Below, in pieces: positions 1-7,107 of a stretch of 9,425 nt of DNA (position 1 is its first letter; the number at the start of each line of letters is the position of its first letter). Source of the stretch: Alcanivorax sp. UBA4485 (GTDB taxonomy: Bacteria > Pseudomonadota > Gammaproteobacteria > Pseudomonadales > Alcanivoracaceae); NCBI GenBank assembly GCA_002389055.1, contig DGNT01000173.1:1-9425 (forward strand), read 5' to 3'. A program made the position numbers and the translations under genes. Under the pieces are notes generated by a model that made no database searches, was not told the DNA's origin, and saw only the letters and a program-made list of their open reading frames with translations.

Positions 1-71
1 GCCAGGGAAGGGGTCCGGGCCGCGTACGGTCTGCGTCGCACCGAATGCCCGTGCTGCTTCGGTATCATGCC

Positions 72-1304
72 TTATACCAACGATTTCAATTCGGTGCTCG
101 GATCTTTCAATGCTTCAACATCGACGTCCTTGCCTTGATATACAAGCTTCTTCCCGACCATGAAGGCCATGGGCAGATTTACCGCGTCAACGGCCACCAG
201 CCGGCTTCCGCGTAAATAGAATACCACAAACGCTTCATCCGAGGGATCGCCGCGAACCACCCGCTGATCGTGGTTTTGAGATAACCCCACCATTTGTAAG
301 CGTACGTTAAACTGGTTCGACCAGAACCACGGCACGCTTTTGTAGGGCACGCGCTCACCCATAAGCGTCGCGGCCGCCGTACGAGCCTGATCGACGGCAT
401 TCGCCACGGACTCAAGTCGTTGCATCTTTTCAAATAACAGATTCCGGTGGCGGGTACAGTCGCCGATCGCCAGGACAGCGGGATCCGCGGTACGAGTAAA
501 CTCGTCAACGACAATACCGTCATCACAGGGCAAGCCCGCGGCCTCGGCCAGAGCGGTTTCCGGAAGAACACCGATGGAAACAAGCACGATATCGGCCGGC
601 ACGATACCGCCGTTCGCCAATCTCACGCCAGTCACACAACCTTGCTCTCCCGCTTCGAAGCCGGTAACCGCCGTGTTCAAACGTACATCCACGCCGGCGT
701 CAGTATGCTTGGCGTAAAAGAATGCGGACATCTCCGACCCAGTAACCCGTTGCATAAGCCGATCAGCGGCTTCCAGTACGGTGACATCGACGCCGCTCTT
801 GTTTGCGCTGGCGGCGACCTCGAGACCGATATAGCCGCCACCCACGATGACCAAACGTTTCCCCGCAACTAATTGTTCACGCAAGTTATCCGCATCGGCT
901 ATATCATGCAGATAGTGAATGCCTTTCAAGTCCGCTCCTGGCGCATTCAAACGCCGAACACGCGATCCCGTGGCCAGGACAAGTTGATCGTATTTCAAGG
1001 TGCTCTGGTCCGACAACCGGATGATTTTGTTGTTTCGATCGATTTGCACGACTCGCACACCGAGCCGCAACTGATGACCCGCGTTTTCATATATTGAGCT
1101 TGGCTTCAAATACAGTGAACCCTGATCAACTTCGCCTGTCAGGTAATTCTTGGACAGAGGCGGGCGCTGATAGGGTGGGTGGGGCTCTTCGCCCACCAGA
1201 ATCACTTTATGCTGATATTTCTTTTGCAACAGTGTTGTCAAAAGCGCTCCCGCCGCGTGCCCGCCGCCAACGATGACCGTCGTTTGTTTCTGATTGTTCG
1301 TCAT
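72..1304 (-). CDS. NADH-dependent FAD ferredoxin reductase of the P450 system
   Basis: Predicted to pass electrons from NADH through FAD to the [2Fe-2S] ferredoxin encoded at 4472-4792, which feeds the P450. The 410-residue protein has the usual length and layout of the putidaredoxin/rubredoxin reductase family: N-terminal FAD motif GGGHAAG (residues 13-19), ATGS (111-114), the NAD Rossmann motif GGGYIGLEVA (155-164) followed by an acidic residue E178 that favours NADH over NADPH, the second FAD motif AIGD (279-282), and the family's WFWSNQF segment (326-332). The open frame extends upstream to a GTG at 1379, directly after the preceding stop. I chose the ATG at 1304 because it places the FAD motif at the usual distance from the N-terminus. 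The Shine-Dalgarno match before it (AGAGACAGG) is modest. It is the last gene of the minus-strand operon in this window, 75 nt after the GMC gene. The physiological partner is inferred from context; the family assignment is firm. Confidence 0.93.
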   Translation of the reverse strand: MTNNQKQTTVIVGGGHAAGALLTTLLQKKYQHKVILVGEEPHPPYQRPPLSKNYLTGEVDQGSLYLKPSSIYENAGHQLRLGVRVVQIDRNNKIIRLSDQSTLKYDQLVLATGSRVRRLNAPGADLKGIHYLHDIADADNLREQLVAGKRLVIVGGGYIGLEVAASANKSGVDVTVLEAADRLMQRVTGSEMSAFFYAKHTDAGVDVRLNTAVTGFEAGEQGCVTGVRLANGGIVPADIVLVSIGVLPETALAEAAGLPCDDGIVVDEFTRTADPAVLAIGDCTRHRNLLFEKMQRLESVANAVDQARTAAATLMGERVPYKSVPWFWSNQFNVRLQMVGLSQNHDQRVVRGDPSDEAFVVFYLRGSRLVAVDAVNLPMAFMVGKKLVYQGKDVDVEALKDPSTELKSLV

Positions 1305-1379
1305 AGCCTGTCTCTTTTCTACTGTGCCTTGGGGCCCGATTTCACGATTACAAACGCCATGGGGACGAGCTCGCCGCAC

Positions 1380-3029
1380 TCAATACCGAGATCGGCCGCG
1401 GGAAACCTTGAAATCCTCGAGAATCATCTCGGCCCCCTTCTCGCCAATCATGGTCGCTGGCTGATGAGTATTTCCGCCCACCAGGGTCGGCATAACGGAA
1501 GCATCAACCACCCGCAGGCACCGGAGGCCATGCACGCGCAGTCGGGGATCGACCACCGCCATTGGATCCAATCCCATCTTACAGGTACCTACAGGGTGAT
1601 AGGCCGACTCGCCGCTATGCCTCACCCATGTGGCGAGGTCTTCGTCACTGCGCAGCGTCGGTCCCGGCGATATCTCGACCTCGTGGTGAGGCGTGAAAGC
1701 CGGCTGCTCCAGAATCCTGCGTACTAAACGCACCCCCCGAACGAGTCTCTCGACGTCGGTGGGCTCAGCCATATAATTGGGGTCTATCAGCGGTGCCGCG
1801 AATGGGTCGGCACTGTGCAGACCGACGTGGCCGCGCGACAAAGGCCGGAGCCCATAAATCATTACGATGTAACCATAACCGCTCATCGCGGTCTTCATGT
1901 CCCGCCCGTGATCAGCGTACAACATCGGCCCGAAATGCAGTTGCAAGTCGGGGATCGGCTCCTCCGCGCGGGAACGAATAAACCCACCGGCCTCGGCGCC
2001 GTTACTCGACAGTACACCGCGGCGACCGCTCAGATACTGCAGCAGGGCCCGAAGGCCCTTGAACCAGTAGCTCGGATGCATGGAAATGCTCTGGCGGTCG
2101 CGCGCTCTGACACGCACGAACACGTCGATGTGATCCTGCAGATTCCGTCCGACGCCCTCCAGCTCATGACGCAGTTCAATCCCGTGCCGGGACAGTTCAC
2201 CGCGCGGTCCAATTCCGGAAAGCATCAGCAGCTGCGGAGAGTTAAACGCGCCGCCGCAGAGTACAACTTCGCGCCGGGCACGGACCTGAGCCAGCCCCTT
2301 CGCGCTCCGATATTCGACACCGGTGGCACGGCCGCCCTGGAGCAACACACGCGTGACGTGCGCTCCGCTGCGGACAGTCAGGTTGGACCGAAACGCCGCG
2401 GGTTCGAGATAGGCACGCGCATTGCTACAGCGCGTGCCGTCCTTCTGATAAACATAGTAGTAGCCCACGCCTTCCTGTTCACGGCCGTTGAAGTCCGGGT
2501 TGCGCCGGTGGCCCGCCTGCATCGCCGCCTTGACGAACGCCGTGCTCAGCGGGTTGGTATAGCGGCGCTCGGTAATATTAAGCGGACCACCCCGACCATG
2601 AAACGCCGTTTCAAGAGCCGCCAGCTCCGGCTCAAAATGTTCGGATCTTCGGAAGTAAGGCAACACATCGGCATACGACCACCCTTCGCAACCGAGCCGT
2701 GCCCACTCGTCGTAGTCCCGGGCATGTCCGCGAATGTAGACCTGCGCGTTCATGCCGCTGGACCCGCCGACCATCTTACCCCTTGGCTGATACAAGGCAC
2801 GGCCATACATGTGCTGTTGCGGCTCGGTATTGAACTGCCAGTTGACGCGACGACTGAAAATCAGCTGCAGAAAGCCCAAAGGCATATTCACGAACGGATT
2901 GCGGCGGCTCTCCGGACCGGCCTCAAGCAACAGCACCGAATGGCGGCCGCATTCGGATAGACGGTTGGCGACGACGCATCCGGCCGAGCCCGCCCCAACC
3001 ACGACATAATCGAACTGTTCGGGTGACAT
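1380..3029 (-). CDS. alkJ: GMC-family FAD alcohol dehydrogenase (AlkJ/choline dehydrogenase-like)
   Basis: Predicted to oxidise the medium- or long-chain alcohol made by the neighbouring P450 to the aldehyde, passing electrons via FAD to the respiratory chain as known AlkJ enzymes do. The 549-residue product shows the GMC layout: ADP-binding GAGSAG (residues 12-17), GMC signature 1 (PRGKMVGGSSGMN, 82-94), signature 2 (GGAFNSPQLLMLSGIG, 259-274), catalytic H478 in HPVGTCKMG, and the C-terminal GGNTHQPATMIGEKGAEMI segment. The second active-site position is H522, where AlkJ and choline dehydrogenases usually have Asn. No signal peptide or clear membrane helix is seen; AlkJ relatives are peripheral membrane proteins. 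Start choice: the frame can open at a TTG at 3050 that overlaps the P450 stop, but nothing resembling a ribosome site precedes it. The ATG at 3029 has GGAG (plus 3033-3036), although only 3 nt away. It follows the P450 gene by 17 nt. The alkJ symbol is by context and family, not proven orthology. Confidence 0.9.
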   Translation of the reverse strand: MSPEQFDYVVVGAGSAGCVVANRLSECGRHSVLLLEAGPESRRNPFVNMPLGFLQLIFSRRVNWQFNTEPQQHMYGRALYQPRGKMVGGSSGMNAQVYIRGHARDYDEWARLGCEGWSYADVLPYFRRSEHFEPELAALETAFHGRGGPLNITERRYTNPLSTAFVKAAMQAGHRRNPDFNGREQEGVGYYYVYQKDGTRCSNARAYLEPAAFRSNLTVRSGAHVTRVLLQGGRATGVEYRSAKGLAQVRARREVVLCGGAFNSPQLLMLSGIGPRGELSRHGIELRHELEGVGRNLQDHIDVFVRVRARDRQSISMHPSYWFKGLRALLQYLSGRRGVLSSNGAEAGGFIRSRAEEPIPDLQLHFGPMLYADHGRDMKTAMSGYGYIVMIYGLRPLSRGHVGLHSADPFAAPLIDPNYMAEPTDVERLVRGVRLVRRILEQPAFTPHHEVEISPGPTLRSDEDLATWVRHSGESAYHPVGTCKMGLDPMAVVDPRLRVHGLRCLRVVDASVMPTLVGGNTHQPATMIGEKGAEMILEDFKVSRGRSRY

Positions 3030-3046
3030 CGGCTCCGGACGTAAAT

Positions 3047-4459
3047 TCAATTTTTTGCGGTCAACTTGACCATTAGCTTGGAATAGCCCCGCACAAAGTT
3101 GGACTGCACACGCTCGGGCCCACCCACGACCTCTATGTTATCAAAGCGCTTGAGTAACTCTTCCCACAAAACCCGCAATTGCAACTCAGCCAGACGGTTG
3201 CCCATGCAACGGTGAATGCCGTAGCCAAAGGAAATATGATTGCGCGCGTCCTTGCGATCAATAATAAGCTGGTCGGGATTTTCGAACTTTCGTTCGTCCC
3301 TATTACCCGAGGCATACCACATCAACACGCGGTCCCCTTTCTTAATGGTCTGACCACGCAGCTCCACGTCCTGCGTGGCAACCCGGCGCATGTGCGCGAG
3401 TGGAGTTTGCCAGCGGATAATTTCCGAAACCATGTTCGGAATCAATTCCGGGTTTTTCTTCAGCTTGATGAATTCCTCGGGGAACTGATTCAGGGCCAGC
3501 ACACCGCCGCTCATGGAGTTGCGGGTAGTGTCATTGCCGCCAACAATCAGCAGCGCCAGGTTGCCGATAAACTCCATCGGACGGTTGATCAAATCCCGGG
3601 TATCCTCGTTACTCTGTAGCATGCTGATCAAGTCGAAACCCGGAGGCTCGCCAGCCTTGCGTCGTGCCTCCTTGTCTCGCCAAAGCCTCGAGAATGACCA
3701 GGCCATGTCCGCGGCATCGTCAAACATGATGTCTTCGTCGGTAAACTCGCCACCAGTCGCCGAAGATGCTCCGGACAGTCGGTCCGACCAATCAACCAGC
3801 TTGTGACGCTGCTCGTAAGGGAAATCCAGCAACGTCGCCAACATGCGCCCTGTTAACTCCTTGGACACTGCCGGCACCCAGTTGAAAGCTTTGTCCAGGG
3901 GCAGGCTGTCGAGCACCTCGGCGGCGCGCTCCCGGATCAACCCCTCCATTTCCTTGAGATTCTGGGGCGCCACTACACCTTGGACCGCCCGGCGTTGCAC
4001 GTCATGTTTTGGCGGATCCATGGCGATAAACATTTCCACCGACAACCCTTCCGGAGGATCACCCAGAATAATCTGTGGCTCGGAGGAAAAGAGCTCGTGA
4101 TTCTTATCGACGAACAAAATGTCTTCATAGCGTGTCACCGACCAGAATGGCCCGAACTGGCTGCTTTTCTGGAAGTGCACCGGTGCCTCATCACGTAACC
4201 GCTTGAAATAGGCACCCCACTGATCTTGCCGATACAGAAAAGGGTTGCTGGTATCAATATCCTCAAGTGCCAGGGTATTAACGTCAGGCACGGGCTGTTC
4301 GAGAAACTTGACCTGTGGGCGTGTTGACCCCAGTGCCTTTTTCTTCGCTTTCATCAGAGATTTGAGTGCCTTGATCTGTAAGTGCATAGGCACCAATCTC
4401 GATGTGGCATTAATCATCTTTGTTTGCATGGCATCGTTCGTGCCTGACTTGGTTGACAT
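3047..4459 (-). CDS. CYP153A: Cytochrome P450 alkane hydroxylase, CYP153 family
   Basis: Heme monooxygenase predicted to hydroxylate n-alkanes or fatty chains at the terminal carbon using O2 and electrons from the ferredoxin upstream. The 470-residue protein has the bacterial class I P450 features: I-helix oxygen-activation motif GGNDTT (307-312), K-helix ExxR as EIIR (346-349) and the heme-binding loop FGYGIHRCMG (411-420) with proximal ligand C418. The I-helix sequence GGNDTTRNS, the LAHMRR stretch after ExxR and the extended N-terminus of about 65 residues before the conserved core are characteristic of CYP153. There is no membrane anchor; the N-terminus is basic and Lys-rich (about 30-45). 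The ATG at 4459 has a strong GGGAGGT ribosome site (plus 4464-4470) within the 12-nt gap after the ferredoxin stop. A partner ferredoxin and reductase in the same operon make this a self-contained three-component system. Subfamily and substrate chain length cannot be read from sequence by eye. Confidence 0.95.
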   Translation of the reverse strand: MSTKSGTNDAMQTKMINATSRLVPMHLQIKALKSLMKAKKKALGSTRPQVKFLEQPVPDVNTLALEDIDTSNPFLYRQDQWGAYFKRLRDEAPVHFQKSSQFGPFWSVTRYEDILFVDKNHELFSSEPQIILGDPPEGLSVEMFIAMDPPKHDVQRRAVQGVVAPQNLKEMEGLIRERAAEVLDSLPLDKAFNWVPAVSKELTGRMLATLLDFPYEQRHKLVDWSDRLSGASSATGGEFTDEDIMFDDAADMAWSFSRLWRDKEARRKAGEPPGFDLISMLQSNEDTRDLINRPMEFIGNLALLIVGGNDTTRNSMSGGVLALNQFPEEFIKLKKNPELIPNMVSEIIRWQTPLAHMRRVATQDVELRGQTIKKGDRVLMWYASGNRDERKFENPDQLIIDRKDARNHISFGYGIHRCMGNRLAELQLRVLWEELLKRFDNIEVVGGPERVQSNFVRGYSKLMVKLTAKN

Positions 4460-4471
4460 GGGGACCTCCCG

Positions 4472-4792
4472 CTACATCTGAAATTCAGGCAACAGAACGG
4501 TCATACCGTCCATCGCCTCGGTGGTTCGGATCTGACAGCCCAGCCGAGAGGTTTCTGCCCGCTCCGGAGTCATGGACAACATCTGCTCTTCAGCATCATT
4601 TATTTCCCCGGTCTTGCCGAACCATTCATCGGTCACTATCACGTGGCAGGTGCCGCAGGCGCATTCCCCACCGCAATCTCCGTCGATGCCGGGCACAGCG
4701 TTATTAACAGCAACCTGCATCAGCGAGGAACCAGATTCAAACTCGGCAATGTGCTCGGTACTGTCATGCTCAATGAACGTAATCTTACCCAA
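4472..4792 (-). CDS. fdx: [2Fe-2S] ferredoxin (adrenodoxin/putidaredoxin type), TTG start
   Basis: Small soluble electron carrier between the operon's reductase and CYP153. The 106-residue product has the vertebrate/bacterial P450-ferredoxin cluster motif CX5CX2C at C40, C46 and C49, and the fourth ligand C86 in LGCQIR. C44 lies inside the loop and is an additional, probably non-ligand cysteine. The DAEEQML segment (67-73) matches the acidic helix that docks reductase and P450 in this family. The first codon is TTG at 4792; no in-frame ATG exists until residue 25, which would remove the first beta strands. The TTG is preceded by GGAGAAAGG (plus 4795-4803), with GGAG ending 7 nt before it, which supports the call. 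It is the first gene of the minus-strand operon, divergent from the AraC-family regulator. Confidence 0.93.
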   Translation of the reverse strand: MGKITFIEHDSTEHIAEFESGSSLMQVAVNNAVPGIDGDCGGECACGTCHVIVTDEWFGKTGEINDAEEQMLSMTPERAETSRLGCQIRTTEAMDGMTVLLPEFQM

Positions 4793-4794
4793 GG

Positions 4795-4803
4795 CCTTTC
4801 TCC
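4795..4803 (-). promoter_or_regulatory. Ribosome binding site deciding the TTG start of the ferredoxin
   Basis: Read on the minus strand this is GGAGAAAGG. Its GGAG core ends 7 nt before the TTG at 4792, an ordinary spacing. Since no in-frame ATG lies nearby, this site is the main argument for the TTG initiation codon. Confidence 0.7.
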
Positions 4804-4853
4804 AGCAAGTAACTTAATGACTGCATCGTGGTTGTTGATCCGCTTGCCGGGGA

Positions 4854-4889
4854 GGTCATTTATTGACACACTGGGGTCATTTAAAGACA
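4854..4889. promoter_or_regulatory. Direct-repeat operator, likely for the AraC-family regulator
   Basis: Two 15-bp direct repeats, GGTCATTTATTGACA (4854-4868) and GGTCATTTAAAGACA (4875-4889), match at 13 of 15 positions. Their start-to-start distance is 21 bp, two helical turns, so both present the same DNA face. Tandem same-orientation sites of this spacing are typical operators of AraC/XylS-family dimers. They sit in the 123-nt region between the divergent ferredoxin and regulator genes, 62 nt upstream of the ferredoxin start and 27 nt upstream of the regulator start. On the minus strand a weak TAAGTT (plus 4811-4816) could be a -10 box for the ferredoxin operon, with no good -35 box, as expected for an activator-dependent promoter. 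The first repeat contains a plus-strand TTGACA (4863-4868) without a convincing -10 partner. The operator role is inferred from geometry and context. Confidence 0.65.
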
Positions 4890-4915
4890 GGCATGCCTAT
4901 CAACGGACAGTATCA

Positions 4916-5980
4916 ATGACACAGCAGAAGGGTGAACTGAAAGCTTCGGAAGGCGGCATTCCGTCGAACTATTCACGACTTATTGCCCGCGAGCTGGACT
5001 TAACCGTCAGCCAGCTACCTTCGTTGCTGCAAGGTACCGGTCTCGGTATCGCGCAATTTCTGGGCGAGGACAGTCTGCTCACGCCAGCTCACCAGGTGCG
5101 GATTTTGCGCAATGCACTGGCGTTGTCCGGCCAGTTTGAATTCGGCTTACGGCTGGGTAAGCGCCTGACCCCGGCGACCCACGGCGCCATCGGTTTTGCC
5201 GCCTCGAGCAGTCCGGACCTGCTCAGCGCGCTACAGGCGATACAGACATTCCTACCTACTCGCGCAAGCATCGTCGAGCTACACCTGCAGCAGGCTGAAG
5301 AACACCTGGAATGCCGACTGGACTTCCAAGTGCCGCTGGACGCGGATATCGAGCGTTGCCTGGCGGATACCATGATCGTGGTGCTGCTTGAATTCGGCGA
5401 GTTCGTTGTCGGTCGCCCACTACATGAGGCTGAAATTTGTTTTACCCACCGAGCACCTGAGTACCGCGCGATGTACTCGGACTATTTGCCCGGGCGTATT
5501 CGTTTTGGTGCCGATAAGTTCACGCTTAAACTGCCGATGGCACTGTGCCGGGAACCGAACGCCTCCGCCAATCATGAAAATTACCGTCTGGCCCTTGAGC
5601 AGTGTGAATCGATGCTTGCCGAGCTTCAGACCCACAAGCCCAGCTACCAGACCCGGCTTAAGAAGATGATGCTATCGAGACCCCCCGGTTCGCTCAGCGA
5701 AGACGAAGCAGCGGCCTCCCTTTTCATGAGCAAACGCACCCTCGCTCGCAAGCTCAAGGAGGAAAACAGTAGTTTTAGGAAAATTCGTGACGAAATCCTA
5801 TCCCGGCAAGCGACAAGCTACCTGTGTGACAGCAAGCTGTCGATCGAAGCCATCGCCGCGTTGATGAACTATCATGACGGAGCCAATTTCAGGCGTGCCT
5901 TCAAACGCTGGTTCGGTCTTTCGCCCGATCAGTACCGGCAGCACGCCGGTTCCCGGCACACTCTACCCCCAGCCCCCTAA
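4916..5980 (+). CDS. cypR: AraC-family transcriptional regulator, probable activator of the CYP153 operon
   Basis: Predicted DNA-binding regulator of the divergent P450 operon, likely responding to an alkane or one of its oxidation products. The 354-residue protein has a broad N-terminal effector domain of the Arabinose_bd/OruR type (about residues 20-205, with the recognisable LTPAHQVRILRNAL and THGAIGFAASSS stretches). A C-terminal AraC double helix-turn-helix follows: first HTH at about 263-282 (EAAASLFMSKRTLARKLKEE), second at 310-341, ending in the family signature around FRRAFKRWFGLSPDQYR. The open frame runs back to 4643 across the ferredoxin gene. I chose the ATG at 4916 because it starts after the ferredoxin and its control region and gives the usual family length; the ribosome site before it (CGGACAG) is poor, suggesting low expression. 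It lies next to the direct repeats at 4854-4889. The cypR symbol follows the equivalent gene position in Alcanivorax as I recall it. Function as activator is inferred. Confidence 0.88.
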   Translation: MTQQKGELKASEGGIPSNYSRLIARELDLTVSQLPSLLQGTGLGIAQFLGEDSLLTPAHQVRILRNALALSGQFEFGLRLGKRLTPATHGAIGFAASSSPDLLSALQAIQTFLPTRASIVELHLQQAEEHLECRLDFQVPLDADIERCLADTMIVVLLEFGEFVVGRPLHEAEICFTHRAPEYRAMYSDYLPGRIRFGADKFTLKLPMALCREPNASANHENYRLALEQCESMLAELQTHKPSYQTRLKKMMLSRPPGSLSEDEAAASLFMSKRTLARKLKEENSSFRKIRDEILSRQATSYLCDSKLSIEAIAALMNYHDGANFRRAFKRWFGLSPDQYRQHAGSRHTLPPAP

Positions 5981-6112
5981 GGTCGCCCGGTACCACGCTT
6001 CGGCATTCCGTTTCCTTTCTTTTGTACGTACCTCGACCGACCTTTCCCGCCGGTCTGGCGCGGTCTGTTTGCCGGCGCGCGAAGATATCCACTGACTGCT
6101 TTTTTTCGGGCC
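5981..6112. other. Non-coding gap after the regulator
   Basis: No credible gene is seen here. It contains a pyrimidine-rich patch and a T-run near 6100-6107, but no stable stem directly before that run, so I do not call an intrinsic terminator. The next operon's promoter-like elements follow at 6113. Confidence 0.5.
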
Positions 6113-6127
6113 TTGACATTTGGTCAA
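6113..6127. promoter_or_regulatory. Perfect palindromic operator candidate overlapping the -35 box
   Basis: TTGAC (6113-6117) and GTCAA (6123-6127) form perfect 5-bp inverted arms around a 5-nt centre. The palindrome covers the -35 hexamer of the predicted promoter, a position where a dimeric repressor (TetR or GntR type, for example) would block RNA polymerase. No such regulator gene is in the window, so the binding protein is unknown. It differs from the direct repeats near the ferredoxin, suggesting separate control. Confidence 0.45.
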
Positions 6128-6142
6128 TCGCCCAAATAGAGT
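6113..6142 (+). promoter_or_regulatory. Predicted sigma-70 promoter of the diiron/SDR/esterase/monooxygenase operon
   Basis: A consensus -35 box TTGACA (6113-6118) is followed after 18 nt by TAGAGT (6137-6142), a 4 of 6 match to TATAAT. The start codon lies 33 nt after the -10 box, leaving room for a short leader with the strong ribosome site AGGAGG (6164-6169). It is the only promoter-like pair I see before 6175. Confidence 0.5.
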
Positions 6143-6174
6143 GATTCAACAGTCGAACTACTCAGGAGGCCGAC

Positions 6175-7107
6175 ATGGTGATCGCAAGCCGCAAGATTGG
6201 TTACGATGAAGTCGAGCATAGGGATTTGAATTTCGGCATGAGTCCGGAGACGGTGCCACGCCATTGGTTCAACAATGATCCGTGGATGACCCATTGGATG
6301 AACGCGATCCTGGCCGCGGTGCCGGACGGCGAGCGCTGGGTCATGCAGGCCACGAGTAAGCAACTCGAGAATCTTCACGATCCGTCAGTGCGCAAAGCCG
6401 CGATCAGCTTTATTCGACAGGAACGCACCCATGCACGGGAGCATGACGCCATGAATGAAGCGATGGTCGCGCACGGCATTCCAATAGACCGGGCGGAGGC
6501 CGTGTTCAAGGCGATCAGAAAGCCCCTTCAACGCTACCTGGGCGGTGTCACCCAATGCGCCATGGCCGCGAACTTCGAGCATTTCACGGCCGTGATTTCC
6601 CAGGTCATGCTCGATCATCCGGAACTGTGGGACGATACCAGGCTGGAAGTCGCTGCCATGCTGTTCTGGCACTTCGTGGAGGAGACGGAGCACAAGTCAG
6701 TCAGCTTCGATGTGTTCGGAGAGGTGAGCGGCGGCGGCGTCCGCGCTTACGCGATCCGCATGGCGACGCTCGCTCTGGGTACAGCCCTTTTCCTGCCTCT
6801 GGTGCACGGCAACTGGCTGTATTTCCTCTGGAAGGATAGGCAGCTCACGAACATTCCCTCGGCACTGCGCGCCATTAAGTGGTTGTACTTCGCACCCGGG
6901 ATCTTCACCCGAGCTTTTGTGATCGATACGCTGCCGTTTCTCTCCCCCCGCTTCCATCCATGGGACGCCGATAACCGGGAAGTCATCCACGCCTGGAAGC
7001 GCGCCTACGAGGAAACCGGCGATGCCCAGCAGGCTTACCAAGCATTCCGGCAATGGCATGACGATAACAGGCGTGACACAACAGCGGAACGAGTGGCGGC
7101 GGCGTGA
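6175..7107 (+). CDS. PF10118-type ferritin-like diiron protein ('metal-dependent hydrolase' by usual annotation)
   Basis: A 310-residue protein that resembles the family usually labelled predicted metal-dependent hydrolase (PF10118/COG3687). What the sequence shows is a ligand pattern of a four-helix diiron carboxylate protein: E53 (DGERW), E83-x-x-H86 (QERTHAREH), E135 (NFEHFTA) and E170-x-x-H173 (HFVEETEHKS). This is one Glu and one ExxH per helix pair, repeated, as in ferritin-like oxidases and oxygenases. Two hydrophobic stretches (about 196-219 and 233-255) may contact or cross the membrane. The ATG at 6175 has a strong AGGAGG (6164-6169) 5 nt upstream. It is the first gene of the plus-strand operon, and its stop overlaps the next start. 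An O2-using oxidation role, such as hydroxylation of a lipid or alkane, fits the motif and its redox neighbours better than hydrolysis, but this is inference; substrate and reaction are unknown. Confidence 0.85.
   Translation: MVIASRKIGYDEVEHRDLNFGMSPETVPRHWFNNDPWMTHWMNAILAAVPDGERWVMQATSKQLENLHDPSVRKAAISFIRQERTHAREHDAMNEAMVAHGIPIDRAEAVFKAIRKPLQRYLGGVTQCAMAANFEHFTAVISQVMLDHPELWDDTRLEVAAMLFWHFVEETEHKSVSFDVFGEVSGGGVRAYAIRMATLALGTALFLPLVHGNWLYFLWKDRQLTNIPSALRAIKWLYFAPGIFTRAFVIDTLPFLSPRFHPWDADNREVIHAWKRAYEETGDAQQAYQAFRQWHDDNRRDTTAERVAAA

Noticed and set aside
40..63. ACCGAA/TTCGGT hairpin just past the reductase stop as a terminator
   Set aside because: The stem is only 6 bp with a 12-nt loop, and no T-run follows on the minus strand, so it does not meet the criteria for an intrinsic terminator.
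1..71. Possible start of another minus-strand gene (ATG at 68) after the reductase
   Set aside because: Only about 22 codons are visible, the residues are Arg/Pro-rich without family character, and no ribosome site is seen.
1305..1379. 25-residue N-terminal extension of the ferredoxin reductase from a GTG at 1379
   Set aside because: The reductase family starts shortly before the FAD motif, the extension is Arg-rich with no family character, and no ribosome site precedes the GTG.
1815..2960. A 381-codon plus-strand open frame antisense to the GMC dehydrogenase
   Set aside because: It mirrors a well-supported enzyme with intact family motifs, has no recognisable domain, and is a usual by-product of GC-rich coding sequence.
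4643..4915. N-terminal extension of the AraC-family regulator across the ferredoxin gene
   Set aside because: It would overlap most of a convincing ferredoxin and the control region, and it does not look like regulator sequence. The ATG at 4916 gives the usual length.
5901..6149. Minus-strand 82-codon open frame in the gap after the regulator
   Set aside because: It overlaps the 3' end of the regulator and the predicted promoter, has no recognised domain and no good ribosome site.
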